From: Dissophora ornata | Lineage: Eukaryota > Mortierellomycota > Mortierellomycetes > Mortierellales > Mortierellaceae | DNA: 11,087 nt | Direction of reading: 5' to 3' | Assembly (NCBI GenBank): GCA_025201705.1 | Contig: MU617541.1 | Coordinates: 1-11,087 of the forward strand | Shown: one piece after another, positions 1 to 8,951 of the stretch | How positions within the stretch are numbered: position 1 is the stretch's first letter | Layout of the letters: each line of letters begins with the position of its first letter | Made by a program: the position numbers and the translations under genes | Notes under the pieces: model-generated | What the model saw: the letters and a program-made list of their open reading frames with translations, nothing else | What the model was told of the DNA's origin: nothing | Databases searched by the model: none

Positions 1-12
1 CCCAAATTCTAA

Positions 13-3000
13 ATGCCTCCCCCAACAAACTCCAGATCGGCGATCGCCTCGGTCAAGTACCATGTCCAGCAGTGGATCAACCTTGTCCTCTACAATTCCA
101 TCTACCAGAACCTTGTTCTCCTCTACTTCTACCGCATCTTCAAATTCATCTACGGCTTCTTTGACCACTCGACCGAACTCTCGCGTATCTGTGGTGCAAA
201 CAACTGGCCAACACCTTTGGACTCGCTCTGGGACGCCAACGGCAACGTTACGTCCAATCTCGTCAACGACAAGCACCTAGGCACTATTGCCTACACAAAT
301 GCTCCAACTGCTGTTCATGTTCAACACCTTCGCACCTCCAATGGATTTGGCGGCAACGGCGGAGGAAGACGTAGTAGCCTGCAGCCAACTGGACCTGTTA
401 CGACGAACACGGCCAATCATGGGCTACTCAATGGGACCAATAGAAACTCGACGGATTCCGCACGCTCGTCCCAAGATTCCGGATCTGATTTGGAGAGGCG
501 TACGCTTGTTAACCATGGCTCTGTACTCTCGGCGGGTTCGACTGCTACGACAGCGGTGGAGGACAGCCAGGAACTGTCCTCGTCCTCTTCCTCGTCATTA
601 GTGGATGGTTCAGCCGCTGCCGCGGCGACGACGTCCACAGGGCTGAAGTTCCGAAAGAAGCGAAGTGTGTCGACGACCAGTAGCAGTAGCCACACCAGTA
701 ACAGTGGGGTGGGTAATGGCAAGATGGATCTAAGACAGTCGAGGTCCGCGGCAGGAATGGTGTACAGGATAGGTAAAGAACATTTTCGTGGGGTCATTTT
801 TGCAAGAGTCTTTTTTTTTTTGCCACCATTCTTGTTTGGCTGGAAGGGCAATGATTGAATGTTTGGATGTTACTCAATATGGACAGAATTATTCCGATTA
901 ATCCATTTTTTTGTTCCGTTCGATAGACCGATGCATTCTTTTCTCAAAGCAACTAACGGTATGGAAGGAGTCCAAGTCGCGCACTGCAACTTTTTTTTCT
1001 TTGTCAGTCATTTTTGATATCAATATCGCATGCTATGCCATTCGCTTGCTAAATCCTTTTCATTGTCATATGTCTTCTTGCTTGGGTACATTGTGTAAAA
1101 TATAAAACAGCTTGAGAGACGAGAGTTGGAGGCTGCTGAATGTGATCCGGTCCAGATTGCCCAGCAGATCCTGCGCAAGAAACGATTCCCAGAAGGAGGA
1201 TCGCCCGATACGTAAGTTTTCGCTTTGTGTATCCGTCTATCATCATCTAATCCATGACGCACTTGCGCTTTCTTTGAAAGATGAAAAAAAAAGAGCAAAC
1301 AAAACGAAGGTTAATCGAGAATGAGGGGAAAGGAGGGAGGAGCATGGATGGCGAGAGCGAATTGCATGCAGCAGCATTAGGAGCAGCAGGCGCAGGGGTG
1401 TGAATTGGATTACCACATGAATCCGAAACACGAGGAATGAGTGAATCATGGGGATAGGGACTGCAGACCCATCGATTTTTTTTTCGACTTTGTGTCCACT
1501 GAGCAGTTGAGCCATCGAGACAGAGATGGCATGCGGGCTGGGCAGGCCCAGTAGAGCAAAGTGAACAAGACAGGACTAAATAGAACGAAAAATCAGGGTT
1601 CTAGTTGGGCCTCGACATCAACCAAAGGTGTATGGCCTTTTTCTTCTACCCCAGCGGAAATTTCTTTGTATTATGTCAAAGCGAAACATTCCGCTCTCTG
1701 ACATGTGCAGCGCGCGCATGTCTATTATAATTGTCCCTAAACTCAGATTTCTAAGATGGGAAGAGGCCCCAAATGAACTGTCGTTAGAGTGCGCGCGACT
1801 GAAAGCTGACGTTCTGTGCTCTTGCTCCTTTGTTTGTACCCTCCCTTTGTTGGGTTTCTAGACCTGCGGCCAAGAAGCTGCAGTATGCGCTGGACAGGAT
1901 TGCATTGACGCATCGTCTTGCTCTGGAGATCAATCAACGCGCGCACACGAAATATGATTCTACGAATCCGGCTCACGAACGGAAGCTGATGTTGGTAAGG
2001 TTTTAGTTTTGGGGAGGAAATCCCATTTCCAGTAAAAGCCTGTGATTTCTTGTTGCCCAACGGCGGAAGGGGAAAAAAATGGCCTGGCATTTTGACCACT
2101 GTGATCTGTGCCATCCTTAGCTCTGGGATCTTCTTCGCCCCCAAGAAAAACTCGACGGGCGGTATACAAAGCAGTGGACAGACGTAAGTTGTTCCTCCAA
2201 AGCTTTCGAGATTGGGCGACGCTATGTTCCACCATGGTCATTAAGCTGATGGAATCGTTTTCCCTCTTTGTCTCGGGAGTAGATTGGATTCCAGGGCAAG
2301 GACCCAGCGACTGATTTCAGGGGAATGGGTAAGAAAACGTACATTAACGATGGAAAAAAAAGGAGGTTTGGATCATTGGTTGAAAATGAACGCTCTTTAA
2401 CCCTGTGTCCTTTGTGGTTATCTTTTGGTTTTGTGTTGTTTGTAGGCATGCTTGGACTGGACGATTTGGTTTACTACGCGAAGTACTACCCTCAGTCGTC
2501 CAAGCACGCGTTGGAGTGTTCGCATGACGAAGTGTCATGGTATTCATTTGCGATCGTCGGAATCAACATCACGGCGTTTGCGGTGCAGACTCTTCGAACG
2601 AGACAGCTCCAGTACTATCTGTTCCTGAACGGCACAGATCGATCTGTCTACCATGAACTTTACTGTAATGATTTATTGCAGGGAACCCCATCAACGAAGA
2701 AAAACTACAGTTTAAAAAAACGCGCTTTACTGATGGTACATTTATGCTTCTTCTTTTATTCGACAAATTAAGGCTACCTCTTCCACCGCTTTAATGGATA
2801 CTGGACGTCATTGGAGCCGAAACCAAGCATCATGGATTTTGAGCGCGTGTTTGCAGATTTCAAGATTACGATGGAACGGCAGCTGGCGCGGCGCAAGTTG
2901 ATGACGTTGCGTTTTGACACGAAGGAGAACCTGGGATCCGGAGGATATCCTGTGTCGCAGCAGCAGCAGCAAGAGCCACAGCAGCAGCAGCAACAGCCCC

Positions 3001-3068
3001 GTCGCCAGCCACAACACAACGCTGCTGAAGGCGAGACGATTGAGCTGGAAACAAAAAAGTCAAAATAG
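13..3068 (+). CDS. ELMO domain-containing protein (ELMOD-like putative Arf GAP), seven exons
   Basis: Exons read as 13-772, 1124-1211, 1862-1994, 2121-2183, 2283-2328, 2446-2664 and 2773-3068, giving 534 aa. Residues 18-50 are hydrophobic and aromatic, as at the N terminus of animal ELMOD proteins. Residues about 90-245 are a Ser/Thr/Gly/Ala-rich low-complexity insert. The ELMO domain begins near residue 325 and carries the family signature: W346, IGFQG (349-353), then TDFRGMG with R361, the arginine proposed to act in GTP hydrolysis on Arf-family GTPases. It continues with YSFAIVGINIT (396-406). The tail has runs of five and six Gln (499-511). The family is known from ELMOD1-3; the GAP role here is inferred from the intact arginine. 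An in-frame TAA lies just before the ATG at 13, but CTAA followed by CTCCAG (30-35) could be an intron end, so an upstream first exon is possible. The exon 1/2 junction is uncertain (see intron 1). The domain call is secure; the exact N terminus is not. Confidence 0.88.
773..1123 (+). other. ELMOD gene intron 1 (boundaries ambiguous)
   Basis: The best donor is G|GTAAAG at 773, which leaves exon 1 in phase 1. The best-looking acceptor, AAACAG ending at 1110, is compatible only with phase 0. Two pairings keep the frame. Pairing 773 with 1123 joins VYRI to E-LEAAE. Pairing 760 (GTGTAC) with 1110 joins AGM to LERRE-LEAAE. Both give the same protein length. I prefer 773/1123 because the resulting RIE resembles the RIE/KIE seen at this point in animal ELMOD proteins, although its acceptor lacks a pyrimidine tract. 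Confidence 0.55.
1212..1861 (+). other. ELMOD gene intron 2 (650 nt, long)
   Basis: The donor is GTAAGT at 1212 and the acceptor is GGTTTCTAG ending at 1861. The junction splits a Thr codon (AC + A) and preserves the frame. At 650 nt it is five to six times longer than introns 3-6 of the same gene. I could not find a conserved exon, tRNA or clear snoRNA inside. Reverse-strand reading frames in it (for example 1243-1515) resemble nothing I recognise. Confidence 0.85.
1995..2120 (+). other. ELMOD gene intron 3
   Basis: GTAAGG donor at 1995 and CATCCTTAG acceptor ending at 2120, phase 0. It joins ...RKLML to LWDLLRP, which restores the start of the ELMO domain. Confidence 0.9.
2184..2282 (+). 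other. ELMOD gene intron 4
   Basis: GTAAGT donor at 2184 and GGGAGTAG acceptor ending at 2282, phase 0. It joins QWTD to IGFQG inside the ELMO signature motif, so both boundaries are strongly constrained by homology. Confidence 0.92.
2329..2445 (+). other. ELMOD gene intron 5
   Basis: GTAAGA donor at 2329 and TTTGTAG acceptor ending at 2445. It splits the second Gly of FRGMG (G + GC) and restores GMGMLGLDDL. Confidence 0.92.
2665..2772 (+). other. ELMOD gene intron 6
   Basis: GTAATG donor at 2665 and AATTAAG acceptor ending at 2772. It splits a Cys codon (T + GC) and restores HELYCYLFHRFNGYW, matching the YCYL..F..FW pattern of ELMOD proteins. A closer TTGCAG at 2681-2686 would put the downstream reading out of frame. 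Confidence 0.88.
2958..2996 (+). repeat. CAG/CAA microsatellite encoding poly-Gln
   Basis: Five Gln codons (2958-2972), a Glu-Pro break, then six Gln codons (2979-2996), mostly CAG with single CAA interruptions. It lies in the C-terminal tail of the ELMOD protein, downstream of the domain, so copy-number change would be tolerated in frame. Confidence 0.9.
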
Positions 3069-3243
3069 GAACGAATTAAAGGATAAGATAGTGGCGCCAC
3101 CAAGACAAAAGAAGTATATCGTGGGGATGGAATCTCGATGGACGTGTAGTTTGATTGCAGTTTCTGGTCGTTATCTGGAAACCCCTCCATGCGCGAGAGA
3201 AGAAAACAGCGAAGCATCAAGAAAGAGAAAGAAAGAAAAATAT

Positions 3244-3282
3244 GACAACGACTACGACTACGACTACGACAACAACAACACC
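3244..3282 (+). repeat. GACTAC/GACAAC simple repeat
   Basis: Imperfect trinucleotide run built from GAC, TAC and AAC units. It lies about 180 nt after the ELMOD stop codon, probably in the 3' UTR. It would read as Asp/Tyr/Asn repeats in one frame, but no start or domain supports translation. Confidence 0.75.
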
Positions 3283-3510
3283 GATGCGTGCAGAATGAAG
3301 GCGACGGAAAAACGGCGGGAGGGGATATCATTGCTCTTTGGTTGTCATCTATTGTTATGTAACACTACTACGCCTGCGGCCTCTATCTTCGATATCTCCT
3401 ACGTATTTCCCCCGTTTAGACAGATAAAACATACACACATGCGAGTAAAGGAAAACTTGACGGCCTTACCCGTCGTTTCGTTTACTCTATTTCATTTCGC
3501 GCACGGCTGG

Positions 3511-3516
3511 AATAAA
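3511..3516 (+). terminator. Candidate polyadenylation signal for the ELMOD gene
   Basis: AATAAA hexamer about 440 nt after the stop codon. Fungal polyadenylation signals are degenerate and other A-rich sites lie nearer the stop, so this is only a candidate. Confidence 0.25.
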
Positions 3517-4943
3517 CAAAGTAGAAATAGTAGCTGTGGCTGTACTGATTTGAGATTACGCTCTCTGAGAAACGGAACGGTACTGTTGACCACGGCCGGA
3601 AATGAAGAGCGAGGGGTTTATATTAGGCATTGATTAAACTCTACAGACGGAGTGAGCGATTGGCAGTAGCCCGGGTACATGTGTGCAGTAGAATAACGAC
3701 GCGCACCTTGGGTCCTAAGATGCCGGGTGAATAGTGTCTCGACATGATGACGATGGGAGCTCTTTTGTCAAGAGAGCTGCTCACGCACTCCCTCGGTTTT
3801 ATAGTTTCTAGAGTTATGGAGTCGCGTGGTTGAGCACATTTGTGAGGCAGCGGTGCCCGACGATTTCTCCTTTTTTTTTTGACCCCCCTCTTTTCCTTGC
3901 TTTTGTTCACTGACAAGTGAGAAGCTGGCTATCTCAAGTAATTGAAGTTGCGAGGTACAACTGTTTTTGTAAGAAGCAAAAAGGCGAGATTTCTTTTCAT
4001 CAGCGAATCTCCTCACTCCGCTCTTCATAAAATGACAAAAATACGGGTCTAAAACTATGTTCATAGTGCAAAAAAAAATACATGTCACTGTAGGGCGAGA
4101 GAACGCAAGCTCCGCGCTGATCGGACATGTCCATGTACCTATGCTTTTCGTGGACGACCACAGCCTCTCTATTTCTAGACCACGCTAAACAAAATACACA
4201 TGATTATATGGCGTCGAATACACGATTTTTGTTATTGCAATCAGATCATCGCCAGATTAAAATCGGGACTCTCCCTTCTCCCATCCATGGTATCGTTGTG
4301 ATCGCAGCCTCTGCTCGGATCTGGACCAAGGTTGAGTAGGACTGATTGGTTGCAGGGATCTGGAGCGTATACTGACGTGTGTTGCGAAGGACGGCGGGAT
4401 TAATGCAAGGGAGGCAACGGGGTCATTTTGGCGCTCGGGAAAAAGAAAGGAATCCTTATCTCTTCACGGCCCTCGTTCTCGGCGAGATGTGGTTGAGCCC
4501 CGTTGGTGCCATGGGCGATGAGAGATTGAGAGGAAAAGCAAGCGCGTAGACTGCGTGCGCTCAGTGCCTCGCCGTACACACACACACAACACCCCCCCCT
4601 GCTTGCTCACTTGTTTTTTTTAGTTATTACTAACTTGTTGGACATCCTTTCTTGGGTTTCACTATGATATGTTTGTGGCTCTCAGGTCGCTGTTTTCCCG
4701 GGTTCATGCCACATTTTTTTCCTTTTGCCGGGGGAGGTTAATTTTAACTCTTCCCTGCCTTCTTTTTCTCCTCTGGAGGAAGGCCTCAAAGCTCAAAGGA
4801 ATAAATTTGTTTTTCTTCTTGTCCTGGAACATAGTTTCGGCTGTGATGGCAGCATAAACATACCCTGCCCCTTCCTTGATTCTTGGTCGGATATGTGAAG
4901 ACGGCACTGTCGACCTGATCGAATTGCTTCGTGTGCAAGAAGA

Positions 4944-4960
4944 GGCAGGGCAGCCCTGCC
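4944..4960. repeat. 17-bp inverted repeat GGCAGGGC-A-GCCCTGCC
   Basis: Perfect 8-bp arms around a single central A, about 315 nt upstream of the deacetylase TATA box. A one-base spacer is too short for a hairpin loop, so if functional it is more likely a dimeric protein-binding site. Chance is not excluded. Confidence 0.4.
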
Positions 4961-5275
4961 ACAGAAAAGGGAGTCATTGCGATTGACACTGATCAATGGG
5001 GGCGTTAGCTGGACGGACTATTTTCATTTGTAATGGCGACTATTGCACTCATACCGAGTAAACGCAATAAATAATCCACCCGGCGCTATTTTTAACTCAG
5101 AGAGTTTTCAGTAATTGCATCAATGTGCCTGTTTTTGTTTGTCTCTGATTGATGAACCTCGGCGCACTCTCCCGTGCCCCGACTGTTTGTCCTGTCTGTT
5201 CCTGGGATTCATGATGCAGCAGTTTCAATAACCATTATTTCATCCATTTATTCCTGGTAGCCGCCTTTCTGCCGA

Positions 5276-5566
5276 CTATATAACGCCGCCCGTTTTCCGC
5301 GCTTACCTTTTGTTTCTACTCCCTTCTTTTTTTTTTTGTTGTGTATTCTCCTCATCCCTTTCACCTCCGCTTCGGCCCCTTCTATCCAGTTTCGCAGTTC
5401 CCATCTGAGCAACTGCGATAATTACCATTATCGCACACACTTCATTTCAATACCCCACGCGCCTTTTTTTTCTGCTTCGCATCTCGTTTTTCCTTTCTGC
5501 TCTGAACTTCACGACCAATCCTCATAATCACAAAAAAACCCCAGCCCACTAGCACTCTTTATAGCC
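5276..5566 (+). promoter_or_regulatory. TATA box and pyrimidine-rich leader of the chitin deacetylase gene
   Basis: CTATATAA at 5276-5283 is a good TATA box. About 30 nt downstream the sequence becomes strongly pyrimidine-rich (TTCTACTCCCTTC and a T run), a typical fungal start-site setting. From there to 5566 the + strand has no ATG, so the ATG at 5567, in the favourable context ATAGCCATGG, is the first start codon a scanning ribosome would meet. The start site near 5305-5320 is inferred. Confidence 0.65.
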
Positions 5567-6940
5567 ATGGTCAAGTTCCTGACTTCCTCTATCACGGTCC
5601 TGGTTATGACCATTGCCACCATCCAGGCACAGACAACCACCTCTACTACTGCCGCAGCTACAACCACAACGGCTGCAGCGACTATCAACGTTAAGGACTA
5701 CCCCACCATCAACCAGATTCCCCCAACCAACTCTGCTGAAGTCCTGGCGTGGCTCAAGGAGATTGATCTGACGGGTGCACCCAACATCACTATCCATACG
5801 GGCCAGCCTCCCTCGTGCCCCAACCCACCCATTGCTGATGAGTATGTGGAGACTTTAATGAGCATTTAAACTGGTGTGACCATTGTTAGCATGTTCAAAA
5901 GAACGGAAGAGTTACCTGGCAAAACTTGTCATGGCTTCCCCGCTTTTGATGCTTGCTTATTTAATGAGTACAATCCACAACCTCTTGATCTGATCTGATC
6001 CATGCCCTAACCCTTTTATTTCTTCCTCATTCTTGATGTTCTATTCATCAACTATAGGTGCTACTGGACCTGCGATGGCTGCTCTTCTGATGATATCGTC
6101 GCCTGTGCTCGCCCCAACACATGGGGCCTGACCTTCGACGACGGTCCCTCGACTGACACGCCTGTCTTGCTCGACTACCTCAAGACCAAGTCCATTGCGG
6201 CAACCTTCTTCCTTATTGGATCCAACGTGATCCAGTACCCCGACACCGTCAAGCGCGAAATCGCTGAGGGTCACCATCTGGCCTCGCACACCTGGTCTCA
6301 CCACGCGCTCACTACGTTGACGAACGAGCAGATCGTTGCCGAGATGAAGTGGACCGAAAAGGCCGTGCTGGCTGCCACAGGTCTGCGTATGAAGTACATG
6401 CGTCCTCCATATGGCGATATCAACAGCCGTGTCCGATTCGTGTTGAAGAAGTTGGGTTACATCCCTGTGGACTGGACCGGTGATGCCTACGACACGAACG
6501 ATTGGCAGATGCCAACCATGTCCGAGGCCACTGTGATCTCCACCTTCACAAAGTCTTTGGATACTTATGCTGCCTCGAACAAGTCTCAGGGCTTTTACTG
6601 CTTGGAGCATGATTTGAACTCGTTGACGGTCGGTGTCGCCCAGAAGCTTATCCCCTTGGGTCTGGCAAAGAACATCACAATTGCCCCTGTGCCCGTTTGC
6701 GAGAGCGATAACCAGCCCTACCAGTTGGGAGGCACCGCTGTCATCCCTACCTTGAGCGGCGCCACTACCACGGCTACGGCCACGGCCACGATTTCAGGTA
6801 GTGTGACAGGTTCGGTCACAGCCGTTAGCGCAGGCGCATCGTCGACGGGCAAGTCGGCATCGAGCAGTGCTAGTGAGAGCCGGGTCAGCCAGGGATTGAT
6901 CCTGGCTGCTGCTGGTTTGGCAGGACTTGTTCTTGCTTAA
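5567..6940 (+). CDS. Chitin deacetylase (CE4/NodB polysaccharide deacetylase), secreted, probably GPI-anchored
   Basis: Exons 5567-5841 and 6058-6940 encode 385 aa. Residues 1-21 form a signal peptide (likely cut after IQA), followed by a Thr-rich stretch. The cysteine-rich entry CYWTCDGC (93-100) is typical of fungal chitin deacetylases. The NodB domain has every CE4 motif: TFDDGPS (117-123; D119 as likely base, D120 metal ligand), HTWSH (169-173; H169 and H173 metal ligands), RPPYGD (207-212), DTNDW (237-241) and LEHD (274-277, with catalytic H276). N-glycosylation sequons occur at N73, N266 and N297. Residues about 324-370 are Ser/Thr/Ala-rich and the protein ends in a 15-residue hydrophobic segment without charge, a GPI-anchor signal pattern. 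The family removes acetyl groups from chitin to make chitosan in the fungal wall (EC 3.5.1.41). Chitin oligomers or another polymer remain possible substrates. The reading frame is intact and looks active. Confidence 0.95.
5842..6057 (+). other. Chitin deacetylase intron
   Basis: Consensus donor GTATGT at 5842 and acceptor CAACTATAG ending at 6057, with CCTAAC (6006-6011) as a plausible branch point. It splits a Glu codon (GA + G) and joins IADE to CYWTC, restoring the conserved cysteine motif. If retained, translation would stop at 5867-5869, before the catalytic domain. Confidence 0.93.
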
Positions 6941-6970
6941 AAAAATATATCCAATAGCATATAAATGTAA
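6941..6970 (+). terminator. A/T-rich 3' end region of the chitin deacetylase gene
   Basis: Directly after the TAA come an A run, ATATAT and CATATAAATG, which fit the degenerate A/U-rich efficiency and positioning elements of fungal polyadenylation. The exact cleavage site cannot be read from the sequence. Confidence 0.35.
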
Positions 6971-7123
6971 ATCAAAAGCAAGAGAATAACCCTTCCTCCC
7001 CCCCTACAAGATGCCCCTCTGCGGCATTCGTCCATGTTATCCATGTCAGATCTACTTTATTAGAGTTCTTGAATATTTAAAAAAAAAAAATTTATAAAGC
7101 ATTCATTCGTCATCATAATTTAT

Positions 7124-7148
7124 TCGCGTCGCGTTCGTCGCGTCGTTG
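7124..7148 (+). repeat. TCGCG/TCGTC short tandem degenerate repeat
   Basis: A CpG-dense cluster of overlapping TCGCG, GTCGC and TCGTC units in otherwise A/T-rich surroundings downstream of the deacetylase. No function can be assigned. Confidence 0.4.
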
Positions 7149-7781
7149 TCCAATTAAGCAAATTTGTCAATGCGCACTATTGTATGGCTATGTTCCTGAA
7201 GTACGCTACGGCTATGAGTCAGCCCTCTCTGTTTTACTCTCTCTCCCCCCCTCTCTCTCCCGCCAAATTATGGCGACATAATCAGCCAAGAAACGATTGA
7301 TTGATTGGGCTTTTTTTTTTGTGCTTCCCCTTTGTTTTCGTTCACCCTTTCGTTTGGGCCGATGAAATAGGACGTCCGTCCGAGGTCTTGGCTCTCAAAA
7401 ACTTGGGAGATTTGTGCCCCGTCGCTCTCGTATATCACCGAAATTTGCAAAGTCTCCTGAAGACAAAGAATAGGAAAATAAGCATTGCTGTTTATTGTTG
7501 GATCGGCGTCCATCCCTGAGCCCGTTGCTCTTCCAAGAGAGCACTGCGACAACGTCGGACGAGTGAGTGGGGTTTGGGACGTCAATCTATGATCTACTTT
7601 ACGTTAGAAGAGAAGGGACAGCTGCAAGTGTCCATCAAAGATCGAAGGTGCTGGAGAAAGAAAGAGTCATGGGTTTGCAGGATGCATCATCTCCTTTTTC
7701 CAGACACTCCTTTTTTGTAGAGCATGGTGCGGCGCAGATTGAACAGGTAGGGGTGGGCTTCGATTACCCCCCCCCCCCCGG

Positions 7782-7850
7782 ACTAGTCCATAACTACTGC
7801 TTTTTGATCATAATTGTTGGGTAAAGGTCAACAGCAGTAGAAGGACCGGT
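7782..7850 (+). other. Long imperfect hairpin (possible structured RNA or small-RNA precursor)
   Basis: Three stacked arms pair in register. ACTAGTCC (7782-7789) pairs with GGACCGGT (7843-7850), with one mismatch and one G-U. CTACTGCT (7794-7801) pairs perfectly with AGCAGTAG (7833-7840). TTGATC (7804-7809) pairs with GGTCAA (7826-7831), with one G-U. Small internal loops separate them and the apical loop is 16 nt. The total is about 21-22 base pairs in 69 nt. No promoter or expression evidence is visible. Confidence 0.35.
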
Positions 7851-8511
7851 GCAGGGCAGAAGAACGCGTTGTTTTTATGCATGCATGCGTGTGCGATCTT
7901 TTTTTTGTGGTCTCCTGTTGCTTCCTGCTGCTGTGTGGCCAAGTCTGGTGACAACGTTGTTTTCGCACTTGTTCCCTTTTTTTTTGATAATCGGAGGAAG
8001 ATAAAGTGCGGGGGGATTCAAACGAATGCGCAGATGTGCTGTTGTTGCATTCTGCGGCAACAAAGGAGGTCGTGTTTTTTTCATTTCGCGATTACGAGAG
8101 TTGCGTAGTGCTATAGACTGGTAGACTGAAACGGCAATGACGGCGAAGAGGACAGCAGCATGTCATTGAGAACAGATGGTTACTGATGAGGAAGCGAGGC
8201 TGATTGCTCATGGCATGAAGGGACACAACCCGCAATGGACGCGCCACTGAGCAAGTGCGTGTGCGTCTGTGTTTTTGTTTTCTTCTTCTTGCACGACCCT
8301 GTGGTGGGCTGACACCAGGCACGCTTACGAGCGGAGAGAGAGGCTCTGAAAAAAAAACAGAGCACCAGCATCCGCCAGAGCAGCAGCCAGCGGGAAAAAG
8401 AATTCTTGCCGCCAACAACTCGGGAGCACAAAACACGCCCTTGCTCACACCCATTTCCGTGTCGGCATAGAATTTGATCTGGCGCATCGACAGCATTCAG
8501 TACTAGACTAG

Positions 8512-8527
8512 GTACATGTACATGTAC
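8512..8527. repeat. 16-bp perfect palindrome of GTACAT units
   Basis: GTACATGTACATGTAC reads the same on both strands. It is preceded by another GTAC at 8500-8503 and followed immediately by TCTATG. It lies about 180 nt upstream of the ATG-free leader of the third gene, in a plausible promoter position. It could be a binding site for a dimeric regulator or simply a short GTACAT repeat. Confidence 0.5.
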
Positions 8528-8951
8528 TCTATGCTCTACTCAATAGGATATCGACGGCGCGGGAATATTGCGCTGTATCATGTCAGCAAGCATCCACACA
8601 TCGTCATTAGTACCACCATCGGTATCACCGGCGAGAAACCCGCGCCGTCCGCAACCCTGCTGCAAGTACACACATATACCCCAACAGAGCGGATGTATAT
8701 TGCATTCAATTGAGCAAACCAAAAGAGAATAACGCGCATCCATCAGCCATTGCCACTACTGTGAGTCAGTCGCAGGCGCACGCTTCGTCCATCCTCGAGG
8801 CAGGGTTGGTCGCACACGCATTGACGGCCTTCAACTCTTTCTTTCCACTCTTTTGCTTTTCTCGACTTGCACCTTGTCACCCCATCCTTCCCTCTCGCTC
8901 CCCGCCCCTGAACTTTACCCTACCCTTCCTGCACTTGCGCTCTGCTCCATC

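Larger units (their letters stand above)
3069..5275. other. Intergenic region without a supportable gene
   Basis: About 2.2 kb between the ELMOD stop and the deacetylase promoter. Reading frames here are short and lack recognisable motifs; several have no ATG. The stretch holds the ELMOD 3' UTR, a GACTAC/GACAAC simple repeat (3244-3282), poly-T and poly-A runs of 8-10, a CA run near 4576-4589 followed by a C run, a 10-bp palindrome GGACATGTCC (4123-4132) and a 17-bp inverted repeat (4944-4960). No tRNA B-box was seen on either strand. Confidence 0.6.
6971..8695. other. Intergenic region without a convincing gene
   Basis: About 1.7 kb. The longest reading frame (8092-8496, reverse, 134 codons, begins with ATG) has no recognisable motif and a biased Arg/Cys/Ser/Leu make-up; the next (7268-7585, reverse) lacks an ATG at its start. 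The region contains A/T runs (7078-7095), a TCGCG/TCGTCGCG repeat (7124-7148), a CT run (7238-7260), a C13 tract (7767-7779), the hairpin at 7782-7850, and GCTCTG-A9-CAGAGC (8343-8363). I see no tRNA. Confidence 0.55.

Noticed and set aside
533..544. GGGTTCGACTGC resembling a tRNA B-box
   Set aside because: It lies within ELMOD exon 1, no A-box or cloverleaf can be built around it, and the final CC of the B-box is missing.
417..851. A 144-codon reverse-strand frame opposite ELMOD exon 1
   Set aside because: It is the mirror of the Ser/Thr-rich low-complexity coding sequence on the + strand, with no independent signals.
2914..3633. A 239-codon forward open frame overlapping the ELMOD last exon and its 3' UTR
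   Set aside because: It is out of frame with the homology-supported ELMOD exon over the CAG repeat, has no recognisable domain, and its downstream part is simple repeat and biased sequence.
3768..4088. Reverse-strand frame of 106 codons in the first intergenic region
   Set aside because: It lacks an ATG at its start, is Lys/Ser-rich partly because of a T run read as Lys codons, and resembles no known family.
7767..7779. C13 tract as a possible regulatory or recombination signal
   Set aside because: A homopolymer of this length is most simply slippage, and its length may be a sequencing error. Nothing around it gives it a role.
8185..8205. TGATGA followed by CTGA, suggestive of C/D-box snoRNA ends
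   Set aside because: The two boxes are only about a dozen bases apart, far too close for a snoRNA, and there is no terminal stem.
8092..8496. A 134-codon reverse-strand frame beginning with ATG
   Set aside because: No motif, Arg/Cys/Ser/Leu-biased residues, and no promoter or splice structure that I could identify. Chance cannot be excluded, so I do not call it a gene.
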